Both the position numbers and the translations under genes were made by a program. A model generated the notes under the pieces. It saw only the letters and a program-made list of their open reading frames with translations. It searched no databases and was not told the origin of the DNA. A DNA stretch of 64,000 nt, taken from positions 505,426 through 569,425 of the forward strand of contig SIJG01000036.1 of NCBI GenBank assembly GCA_023374025.1, in the 5' to 3' direction. Of the stretch, positions 38,925-47,745 are shown one piece after another; the first letter of the stretch is position 1; the number at the start of each line of letters is the position of its first letter. The DNA is from Heterodera schachtii (Eukaryota > Nematoda > Chromadorea > Rhabditida > Heteroderidae).

Positions 38925-40105
38925 GAACCGCTCGCGAGTGATTATTTTATGTTTGGATCATACGCGTGTGATCATTTAGTCGGCTGGACCGCTCGCGAGC
39001 GGTCACATTATGGTGGGGCCGGACGCGAGTGATCATTTGTCGCCTGGACCGCCCGCGAGCGGTCATTTTATGTTCTAATCACACGCGTGTGATCGTTTGG
39101 CGCCTGGACCGCCCGCGAGCGGTCACATTATGTTCGGATCACAAGCGTGTGATCTGATGTCGCCTGGACCGCCCGCGAGCGGTCACTTTATGTTCTGATC
39201 ACACGCGTGTGATCGTTGGCGCCTGGAACGCTCGCAAGCGGTCACTTTATGTTCAGATCACACGCGAGTGATCAGATGTCGCCTGGACCGCCCGCGAGCG
39301 GTCATTTTATGTTCTAATCACACGCGTGTGATCGTTTGGCGCCTGGATCGCCCGCGAGCGGTCATTTTATGTTCTAATCACACGCGTGTGATCGTTTGGC
39401 GCCTGGACCGCCCGCGAGCGGTCACATTATGTTCTGATCACAAGCGTGTGATCTGATGTCGCCTGGACCGCCTGCGAGCGGTCACTTTATGTTCAAATCA
39501 CACGCGAGTGATCAGATGTCGCCTGGATCCCCCGCGAGCAGTCACTTTATGTGCTGATCACACGCGTGTGATCATTTGTCGCCGGGGCCGCTCGCGAGCG
39601 GTCACATTATGTTCGGGGCGCACGCGTGTGAATTTGTTGACTGCATCTCTCGCGAGCGGTCTCTTTATGGTGGGGCCGCACGCGAGTGATCATTTGTCGC
39701 CTGGACCGCCCGCGAGCGGTCATTTTATGTGCTGATCACAAGCGTGTGATCTGATGTCGCCTGGACCGCCCTGCGAGCGGTCACTTTATGTTCTGATCAC
39801 ACGCGTGTGATCGTTGGCGCCTGGACCGCTCGCAAGCGGTCACTTTATGTTCAGATCACACGCGAGTGATCAGATGTCGCCTGGACCCCCCGCGAGCGGT
39901 CACTTTAGGTGCTGATCACACGCGTGTGATCATTTGTCGCCTGGGCCGCTCACGAGCGGTCACATTATGTTCGGGGCGCACGCGTGTGAATTTGTTGACT
40001 GTATCTCTCGCGAGCGGTCTCTTTATGGTGGGGCGCACGCGTGTGATCGTTTGTCGCGCAAGCGAGCGGTCGCTTTATGTGGGGGTCGTACGCGTGTGAT
40101 CAATG
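38925..40105 (+). repeat. 60-bp minisatellite of two alternating palindromes, about 20 copies
   Basis: Each unit has GATCACACGCGTGTGATC and GACCGCCCGCGAGCGGTC, joined by GTTTGGCGCCTG and ATTTTATGTTCT-type spacers. In the best units (39301-39420) the period is exactly 60 bp and the palindrome centres lie 30 bp apart. Edge copies are more diverged. Open frames through it are only artefacts of the 60-bp (divisible by 3) period. Confidence 0.95.
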
Positions 40106-40145
40106 TGTGGTGTGTGTGTGGGTGTGTGTGTGTGTGTGTGTGTAT
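40106..40145 (+). repeat. (GT)n microsatellite
   Basis: TGTGTG run of about 40 bases, continuing in part after the small element at 40146-40242. Confidence 0.85.
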
Positions 40146-40242
40146 CAGGGATGGCACGGAATTCCGATTTCCGACATTTTTGGGGGTCGGAATTCCGATT
40201 TCCGACCCGAAAAATTTTTGGGGCCTCGGAATGCCATCCCTG
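40146..40242. mobile_element. 97-bp hAT-like MITE with 8-bp target duplication
   Basis: Ends CAGGGATGGCA..and..TGCCATCCCTG are perfect inverted repeats with the CAGGG start typical of hAT elements. The flanks on both sides read GTGTGTAT (40138-40145 and 40243-40250), an 8-bp duplication. The interior contains two copies of GGAATTCCGATTTCCGAC. Because the site is a GT microsatellite, part of the duplication could be chance. Confidence 0.7.
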
Positions 40243-40416
40243 GTGTGTATGTGTGTGTATGCCTGAGCATACGCGAGCGGTCTCTAATGTTAGGGTCGCG
40301 CTCGTGGGATTTTTATTTTCATTCTTAAGCCGCGGCGAAGCGCACGGCTCCGTGCGCCCGGCTATCGTCCGCTGTTCCTAGTCGTCTTCCACCATTCGTC
40401 GACCACCGGGAACCCC

Positions 40417-41169
40417 GTGGCGGAACGACGCAAGCAGCAACGTCGCTCAAAACGACGTTGTCGACAGCGATTGGAGCGGCAGCGCCTGCGTGCCGAACGG
40501 CAGCCCTTCTGGCGGTTGCTGGACCAGCAGTGGGCCGACGAAGCGCATCACAGAGCTCTGGTGGAGAGCGACTGGCTGTTGTACGGCGACCAGTTGGCGA
40601 CCGCACGCGACGTCATGTTGGCCGACGGCCGCCCACTGGACGATTGGCTTCGTCACGACGAGACCGTCGCCGATTGGACTCCGCTCGACCAGTCAGAGCT
40701 CAAACGACTGTCCGACGGTGTGCATCGGACGGCGGGTGTCGGAGCCGAAGCGTGCCCCATCTGCATGGAGCCGTTGGCGGACAATGTGCTGCTGTGTACG
40801 GGCTGCTGCGGTCAGCGCTTTTGCAGCGTCTGCCTGTGGACGCACGCGTGCCAGAGCCGGGCGTGTCCACTCTGTCGTCGGCATCTGCTGACGGGCGAAC
40901 CGTTGACAGTCGTCGCGGAAGACGTCAGTGGTGATGACAACAGTCAAGAGGACTACGACGACGACAGTGCCGACGACGGCGACGACCACGGCGGAGCCGA
41001 AGCGGCCCTCAGCCCCCCACAGCAGCACATTCGTCCGCCAAGGCTTCGCCGTCGCCATGGACCCGCGACGGAGGCCAGCTGTTCCGGCTTCGGCACGTGG
41101 GGTTCGCCGTCGTCGTCCAACAGCACTGAGGGCTCATTTGTGGAGTTGGCCGAGTGGGCCGACGAATAG
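40417..41169 (+). CDS. RING-like zinc-finger protein
   Basis: An open frame of 250 codons whose first codon at 40417 is GTG. No in-frame ATG is visible just upstream, so the true start or a first exon is missing. The N-terminus is strongly basic (RRKQQRRSKRRCRQRLERQR). Residues 113-153 form a RING-type cluster (CPICMEPL, CTGCCGQRFCSVC, CPLC) typical of E3 ubiquitin ligases, but the usual CGH histidine is glutamine. The tail is acidic (DDDSADDGDDHGG) and Ser-rich. It is collinear with the polymerase gene 320 bp downstream and has the same GC-rich codon use, which suggests they belong to one element. The role in that element is inferred only. Confidence 0.65.
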   Translation: MAERRKQQRRSKRRCRQRLERQRLRAERQPFWRLLDQQWADEAHHRALVESDWLLYGDQLATARDVMLADGRPLDDWLRHDETVADWTPLDQSELKRLSDGVHRTAGVGAEACPICMEPLADNVLLCTGCCGQRFCSVCLWTHACQSRACPLCRRHLLTGEPLTVVAEDVSGDDNSQEDYDDDSADDGDDHGGAEAALSPPQQHIRPPRLRRRHGPATEASCSGFGTWGSPSSSNSTEGSFVELAEWADE

Positions 41170-41486
41170 TGATGATGTTGATGATGATGATGATGATGAT
41201 GAATGAATGATGACACCGAGAAATTTGCCATAGTTGAAATTTTTTAAATAAATTAACATAATTCTAAGGCGCGGTGTAAGCCTAGTTGGCGAACGTTGAC
41301 GAGTGATAGCGCGCGTACATATTTTGTAGTGTATGGGTGTGTATGTACGTGTGGAGGGGGGGTGTATATGTGGATGTGTTTTTACGTGCTTGAATAGGTG
41401 GTCAGGGATGAAGGACGGGGTGGGGTAAATTTTCGTGATTTTAATAGAAATGTTAACCTATTTGTGCTCCTTTTAGAGAGGCGTCG
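41170..41486. other. Spacer between the RING gene and the polymerase gene
   Basis: Begins with a (GAT)n run, then AT-richer DNA with TGTGTATGTACGTG simple repeats. Near 41478 a CCTTTTAG splice acceptor precedes the polymerase coding region, so this may hold a 5' intron or leader. Confidence 0.45.
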
Positions 41487-44400
41487 GTGCCGTCCAAACT
41501 GGACACGGCCGTCGTCGTCACCTTGGTCGAAGCCCAAAAGCGGAGGCTAGGGCATCCACGTCTGCATCAGTGGGACCAACAGACGGTGGGCCGCCCACTG
41601 ACGACGACGACGACGACAATGCCGAATTTGTTGGCAATGACGACGATTTTGCTGCTGACGAGGTCGACGACTTCTTCAGCGTGGTCGGCGTCTGGGAGCG
41701 GGCCGGCTCCCGGTCGCGTGCCACGCAGACCGAGACCATCCAAGTCCGCTTCCACACATCGCCCGTCTGATGGCGCGCGTGCTGGACGGGCGTGCGGAGC
41801 CGCTCCGCGTCGGGCTGTCCGTACAACCGCCCGGCTGGGACAACTGCTTCCACGTGCCGATGCGCCCACCACAGCAGAACAGTGCGCACGCGCTGGCGGC
41901 CGCCCTCGAAACATTCGCAAAGCAGTACGACGAGCTCGACCTGTTCTCCGCCGACGTTTGCTTCAAAGTGTCGGCGGTTTGGGCCTTGCCCGGTGAGCTC
42001 GTCCTAGGCATCCCCCACCCCTGTCCCTCGACAAAGTTTGACCCCCCCCCCCCCTCCGTTTAGCCGCGCGCGTGGAGGGCGCATGTGCCGAGGACGAGCA
42101 GCGCGCACGCGGCACTGTCCGCTGCCAATCCTTTGTGCCGGTTGTGAACGGGGCGGGCGGCGACCGATGGTGCATGGCACGCGCCATCGTGCTGGGGCTG
42201 GCCCAGCGGCGCATCTGCGTACTGGAGCAGCGCAACGTGGTCCACTTCCGCGCCTTCTGTCTGGCGCAGCGTGGCGAAGCGGGCGCGCCCGAGGCACGTC
42301 GCCTGCTGGAGGACGCAGCGGTGCCGCTGGACCGCCCAACGTACGGGGCTACCGAGGCGCAACGAGTCCAGCGCTGGCTGGACGCCAGCCTTGGCCCCCA
42401 CCAAGTGCGGCTGGTCATCTTCGCCCGCGAGCTGGCCTACCGCATCGCGTGGAAGGGCGCGCGGCCGGCACGCTTTAACCTGTGCTTGGTGGCACAGGAC
42501 GGCCACTTCGGGTACATACAGTGCCCGGAGCAGCTATTCCATGTATATGTCTCTTTACTTAGTGAAATTTTTTTAAATATGGGAAGTTTTAGGCGCGCCA
42601 GTACTGTGTGGACTGCGAACAGCCGGTGGACCGGCGCACGCACCCGCAAGGCTGCCGGGCGCTGTGCCCCCAGTGTCTTCGCTTTGGCTGGGGCCGTCCC
42701 TGTGCGCGGGAGCCGGGCCACGCTCCGTCGCGCTGCGCCGACTGCCTGTTCGTGTTCGAGAACGCGGACTGCTTCGAGGCGCACCGGCGCCGGGTGGACC
42801 CGCCGCCGCCTGGCTGGCAACACGACCGTCGTCGCGGCAGACCCCACCGTCCGATGTGTGAGGAGCGGCGCGTGTGCGCCCGCTGTCGTCAGGTCGTGTG
42901 GACCCGTCACGGCGCGCACGCGTGCGCCCTCAACAACAACATCAACGACCGCCAGCAAGCAGCACAACAGCAGTGCGCGCGTTGCTTCGGCATTCACGAC
43001 GCGCAGTGGACCCCCCACTTCATCCAGCCGAAGCGGGCGCAGTGTCAGCTGATCGCCAACGACGCGGAGCGGCCACCCGTCCCGGCCGAAGGCCTCGAGG
43101 ACGACGACGACAACGATGACGACGACGATGATGATGACAACGACGATGGTGTTGCGGAACCGAATCGACGGCGGCGCCCGCTGCGATTTCTGTTCTGGGA
43201 CGTGGAGTGTGCCCAAGTGGCGGACGAAGATGAAGAGGAGGGAGACGAGGAGGTGCCGGCGCGAGTGCTCAAACATGTGCCGCTGCTGGTGTGCGCGGAG
43301 GTGATCTGTGAGCGGTGTGTGGCCGCGGGCGTGGACTTGGAGCGCGAGCCGGACCGACGGGCGCCGTGCTGTTGCTGCGGCGGTGCGGCTTGGCGCGAGG
43401 GACAACACCGCCGGTGGCTGATGCGCGCGCGCGAGGACGCGTTCAGCGACGACGAAGACGCGAACGCCGACGCGGGCGGGGGACGACGGCGGCGGCCAAA
43501 CCCGCGCCGCTTGCGTTTCTTCCACGACGCGGCGACCGGGCGTACGCCGATGGCTCAGTTTGCCGACTTTGTGCTCCACGACGGGCCCGTGAATGTGCGC
43601 ACCGTGATGCTGGCCCACAACGGGGTATGTAGAAGCGTGGCGTACAGAAGCCGACGCATCCCTCGGCACTTTGTAGGGGCGGTACGATGTGCATCTGCTG
43701 ATGGAGGAGCTACAGCGGCGCGGAGTGCGCCCCCGGCGGCTGGTCGCCACCGGGCTGCGCGTCTACACGCTGGAGCTGGGCGGACGAAATCAGCGCAGCG
43801 TGGTCGCCAAGGACTCGCTGAACTTTTTCGGCTGTGCCCTGTCCAAGCTGCCGGCCATGTTCGGGCTGGACGGCGTGCCGGACAAGCCGTTCTTCCCCTA
43901 CAACTACATCCGGGCCGAAAACATGGATGTGGCGCATGTGGGACTGCCGCCGGCTGCCGACTACGACCCGGACCGGATGCGCCCGGCGGAGCGCGACGCG
44001 TTCCAGCGCTGGTATGCGGAGGAGCAACAGCGACGACCGCACAGACTGTTCGTGCTGCGCCGGGAGCTGCTCCGCTACTGTGCCAACGACGTGCGCATTC
44101 TGCGGCGCGCCTGTCTGCGGTTCCGCCAAGTGGTCGGCGAGCTGTCGGGCGGCGTGGAGCCGTTCCTGGCCGCCACCACCATCGCCGGGCTGGCGCTGGC
44201 CGTCTACCGACAACGGCATCTGCCCCGTGACCTGATGGTGCACACGCCGGAGGGCGGCTTCCTGCGCGGGCGACGCGCTTCCGCCGCCTCCCGCCACTTC
44301 TTCGCGCTGCTGGAGCGACTGCGCCCGCAATGGCGCGGTCGACTGCGCACCGCCCGCTGGTCCATCGGCGAAGCGTGCGTGGAGGACGACGGCTACCGGC

Positions 44401-46550
44401 TGGACGCGTTGCTCTACCGCCCTGTGCCGCTGCGTCCGCTCGTCATCGAGTTCAACGGGTGCTTCTTTCACGGTAAGAAAGGAGTGGGGCGGGGGGGGGG
44501 GAGGTCCTTTTCCAGCACTTATACCATTTGCCTCGTCCAAGGTTGCCCCGAGTGCTACCCGAGGCGACATCAGGTGTTGGCGGGTGGCCAAACCGCCGAG
44601 TCGCTGTGTGCCAGGACACGGCAGCGTGCCTGGGAGCTGGAGCAGCAACATGGCTTCACGGTGCGCGCGGTGTGGGAGTGCGCCTTCCAGCGGTGGCTGC
44701 GCCGCCAGCCCACCCGAGTGCGGCGCCTGTACACGGAGGTGTGCCGGGCGGTGCCCGGCCCGATGGACCTGCGCCGGGACGCGCTGTTCGGCGGCCGAGT
44801 GGAGCCGTTCGCGCTCCACTACACGTGAACAGAGCGAGAGGAAATTGACGCATTGGACATTGTAAGTGATGGGGCGGGTGGGGTGGCTGTGCTAACTCTC
44901 ACACCTCTCCCCCGCTTGTAAAGGTGTCGCTGTACCCGTTCGTGATGAAGTACCGCGCCTTCCCAGTGGGTCTGCCGCGGGTGCTGAGCGCTGAGCAGCT
45001 CGACCGCGACGCGGCGGTGCGGTTGCCGTGGACGAGCGCGGAGCAGAACCCCTTCCGCGGCTTCCTCCACTGCCGCGTGCTGCCGCCCCGGCCCGCCGAG
45101 ATGGGCGACCGCCACGCCCTGTTGCCCTACCGCACGCGCACTGGGCGGTTGACTTTTCCGCTCTGCGCCGCGTGCGCCGAGTGGGCCAACGTGGACAAGA
45201 AGGTGCAGCGCCACCATCGCACGGTGCCCCGCTGTCGACACCGGGCGGCGCAACGCGCCTGGACGCACGCTTACACGGATGTGGAGCTGAACGCGGCGCT
45301 ACAGCTCGGCTACCGGGTGCTGGCGCTGTACGAAGTGTGGCACTACGACCGCTGGGCGAGCAAAGAGGCGGCCAACAGCCTGTTCGCCGGCTACGTCGAC
45401 ACGATGCTGCGGCTGAAGGTGGAGGCGAGCGGGTGGCCGGCCGACTGCCAGACGGTGGAGCAACGCGCGCGCTACGTTGCGCGCTACGCGGACCGGGAGG
45501 GCATCCGACTCGAGGCGGGCCGCGTGCAGCCGAACCCGGGGCTGCGCGCGGTCGCCAAGGCATTGCTGAATTCCCTGTGGGGCAAGCTGGCGCAGCGCGC
45601 GGAGCGCGACGACGTGTGCTACACGGGCAGCGCGCGCGAGTTCCACGAGCTGTTGGGCGACCCGCGCCAAGACGTGGTCGACTTTGTCCACCTCAACGAG
45701 CAGCTGGACCGGTGCGTGGTGCGGCGCCGGTGGCCCTTTGTGCGCGCGCCGGACACCAACAACTTGGCGGTCGCCTGCTTCGTGACCGCGCACGCCCGCC
45801 TCCACCTGCACGGCCGGCTGGAGGAGGTGCGGTTGGCGGGCGGCCGCATGCTGTACTGCGACACCGACTCCGTGTACTTTGTACGCGCGCGGCGACCACC
45901 CGGCCCACAACAACAGCAACAATTCCTACGCTCCGAGGGCGACGCGTTCGGGCAGCTGATGCGCGAGTGGCCCGGCCGGCGCATTGTCCAATTCTTCAGC
46001 GCCGGCCCCAAGAACTACGGTTTCCGGCACCGGTGCGCCGCGAGCGGCGGGGACGAGCGTGCGGAGCGCAAGGTGCGCGGACTGGAGCTCACCTACACCG
46101 CCAGCCAACTGTTGCCATTTGAGCGCATGCGTCAGCTGGTGCTCAACTTCTTCGGCCGGTGAGCACAAGGGGGGTGGGAGGGATAACAATGGGATGTGTG
46201 TGTGTATGCTACCCCCGAACAGGATGCCTGACGCGGAGCAGCGAGTGGCCGTCCCCTGCACCCGCTTCGTGCGTACGAAGCGTGCCGAGGTGTTCACGCG
46301 CCGCGGCACCAAGCTGTACCAGCCCGTGTACACCAAAGGGCTGGTCGTTGCGCTTGACGACAGGGAGGCTGGCGGCGGCGGCGGCGCTGGGAATGCCTAC
46401 TTCACCAGGCCGTTTGGCTGGTACGACTACGACGACGAAGAAGCTGACCGTGACGATGCTGATGAAGAGGAAGAAGCCGAAGATGGGGAACTATCGGACG
46501 AAAGCGACACTGATGATGATGATGATATTGATTTTTTGGTACATGGATAA
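41487..46550 (+). CDS. Protein-primed family B DNA polymerase, Polinton/Maverick type (with lesions)
   Basis: The enzyme replicates linear element DNA from a terminal protein. Exons are joined by short introns (about 42000-42060, 42547-42592, 43626-43677, 44474-44541, 44862-44923, about 46160-46220). The N-terminal part has ARVLDGRAEPLRVGLSV and VNGAGGDRWCMARAIVLG, then a cysteine/histidine cluster YCVDCEQPVDRRTHPQGC (42600). Exonuclease motifs are FLFWDVECA (43187), AHNG/GRYD across an intron (43615) and YCANDVRIL (44075). Polymerase motifs are DIVSLYPFVMKYRAFPVG (44859, 44924), ALLNSLWGKLAQR (45560) and YCDTDSVYF (45855). The C-terminal VYTKGLVVALDD and YFTRPFGWYDYD blocks end at 46550. An acidic insert (43100-43150) precedes Exo I. 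Breaks: an in-frame TGA at 44826-44828 and a one-base frame change near 41758-41766. It is convergent with the TBP-like gene. Confidence 0.88.
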
Positions 46551-46627
46551 TTTTTTAAATTTATGCGCAAAAATATTAAGTGAAAGTGTGGTCGCACTTT
46601 ATGGGGGAAGGGGGTGGGGGATTTCGA

Positions 46628-47380
46628 TTATCGCCTGTAAGTGCTTCTGTTGACCATCGTCTCGATGTTCTGCAAGGCCACATCGATGTGCTCCACGCGC
46701 CGTACGCCGGTCACGATCAGCTGGCCGTTGACAAACAGCAGAAAAGTGACGGCGATCGGCGGAGCCACGCTCTGCGGTTGTTGTTGTTGTTGTTGTGACT
46801 CTGAAAGTGCCATGCTGAGCGTGCAACGTAGCGCTGGGAAGGCACAGAAGTCCAGGCGGCAGCTGCGCACGCCGACAAATTGGGTGTCGGCAAGAACATT
46901 GTCGTCGTCGTGGTTTTGGTCAATTGCCGAGTGTCGGCTCATCAACGAGTTGTACAAACGTTCAATGTGCACTCGGAAGGGCAAGCGTACGCTGCTCACC
47001 AGATTCCGCACTCTCACTTCCCCTATGCGCAAGGCTCGTGCAGCGGCTGATAGTCCAGCCCCACGGAGCGCCGCCCCAACCCGGTGGCGCACCCGATGCG
47101 CCATCACGTTGACTGTCGAGCAAAGACCGCACGCGGGAGCGCGTACGCCTGTCATGACGACACGTCCGCTGCGAAACAGCAGAGCTGTGGCCACTCCATC
47201 GGGGTCACCGCTGTTGTAGCCTCTAATGCGTAACACGATGGCAGGGAAGCGTCGCGGCGCGTACTCCGTACAGATGCCATGCGTTGCCATCGCACGAAAT
47301 TCTGTGTGCGAGAAAGCAGTTGGCCGATTGTTTTGACAAAATGTAAATGTGACCGTACTGTTCCGGATACAAATCATCAT
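46628..47380 (-). CDS. TATA-binding protein-like factor with both TBP repeats
   Basis: A single exon of 250 codons, with ATGATG at 47380 just after a TTTGTAG acceptor. TBP bends promoter DNA with a saddle made of two repeats. Repeat 1 (about residues 5-110) has EYAPRRFPAIVLRIR and TALLFRSGRVVMTG. Repeat 2 (about 120-250) has VRNLVSSVRLPFRVHIERLY and VTFLLFVNGQLIVTG. The four phenylalanines that TBP inserts into the minor groove have counterparts at F45, F69, F181 and F216. Repeat 2 carries two insertions (DQNHDDD and poly-Q) and overall divergence is far beyond a cellular TBP, which is nearly invariant in animals. Composition matches the polymerase gene, which ends 77 bp away in convergent orientation. 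It is probably element- or virus-encoded; a fast-evolving host TBP-related factor is the alternative. Confidence 0.8.
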   Translation of the reverse strand: MMICIRNSTVTFTFCQNNRPTAFSHTEFRAMATHGICTEYAPRRFPAIVLRIRGYNSGDPDGVATALLFRSGRVVMTGVRAPACGLCSTVNVMAHRVRHRVGAALRGAGLSAAARALRIGEVRVRNLVSSVRLPFRVHIERLYNSLMSRHSAIDQNHDDDNVLADTQFVGVRSCRLDFCAFPALRCTLSMALSESQQQQQQPQSVAPPIAVTFLLFVNGQLIVTGVRRVEHIDVALQNIETMVNRSTYRR

Positions 47381-47495
47381 CTACAAATCCACGGACATGG
47401 TAATTTATTTTAAAAAAAATGCACAAAAACTAAAACAGCACAATAAGTCACGTGATCACGCGCGCAAATCTACAATGACCATGTCTCTCAAAAAG
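47381..47495. other. Upstream region of the TBP-like gene
   Basis: Short AT-richer gap between the TBP-like start and the stop of the small minus-strand frame. It includes a TTTTAAAATAAATTACC stretch and a TTTGTAG acceptor at the TBP-like ATG, compatible with trans- or cis-splicing. Confidence 0.3.
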
Positions 47496-47745
47496 CTAGT
47501 TGTTAGCACATCGACAGCAACAGCGGCAACAATGTCGTTCCGGCATTGCCATCGACTTTGTCGGAGCCACGTCGCCGGATTCACGACGGTATGGCTCTTC
47601 TTGCTTCACCGTCTCCTGTTTGGCGCGCTTGAGCACGACATTGACGAGCTCCAGGCTGAAGGCGTTAACGCTCACTTCCCCCATTTTTTGGGTACCCCGC
47701 TTACGGATAGTAGGAGGCGTGCGTGCCGCCCCCGAACTCGATCAT
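47496..47745 (-). CDS. Small unrecognised gene at the right edge of the GC-rich segment
   Basis: An ATG at 47745 opens MIEFGGGTHASYYP, which meets a good donor (CC|GTAAGC, about 47704) before a stop. In another frame the same strand reads MGEVSVNAFSLELVNVVL, KRAKQETVKQ and a cysteine-rich end (HCCRCCCRC), stopping at 47496. The two parts may be exons of one protein, but I found no convincing acceptor between them. The helix-like middle is not recognised. The satellite starts at the very next base, so any promoter lies in satellite DNA or was lost. Confidence 0.35.

Larger units (their letters stand above)
40320..47745. mobile_element. GC-rich Polinton-like/virus-like segment (RING, pPolB, TBP)
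   Basis: GC content rises sharply here compared with the flanking AT-rich DNA. All genes share GC-rich codons and have few, tiny introns. The polymerase is of the protein-primed type carried by Polintons/Mavericks and related viruses. The right edge meets 141-bp satellite directly at 47746; the left edge is ill-defined near the palindromic minisatellite. No terminal inverted repeat, integrase, packaging ATPase, protease or capsid gene was found, so it is a fragment, a reduced element or a different kind of element. Confidence 0.55.

Noticed and set aside
39268..40099. Open frames across the minisatellite (RLDRPRAVTLCSDH repeats)
   Set aside because: The 60-bp period is divisible by three, so any stop-free frame stays open; no gene context.
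42437..43750. 437-codon minus-strand frame opposite the polymerase
   Set aside because: Shadow frame of GC-rich coding DNA; the plus strand carries the conserved polymerase blocks.
43710..44819. 369-codon minus-strand frame opposite the polymerase
   Set aside because: Same shadow effect; no domain, and the plus-strand motifs are continuous.
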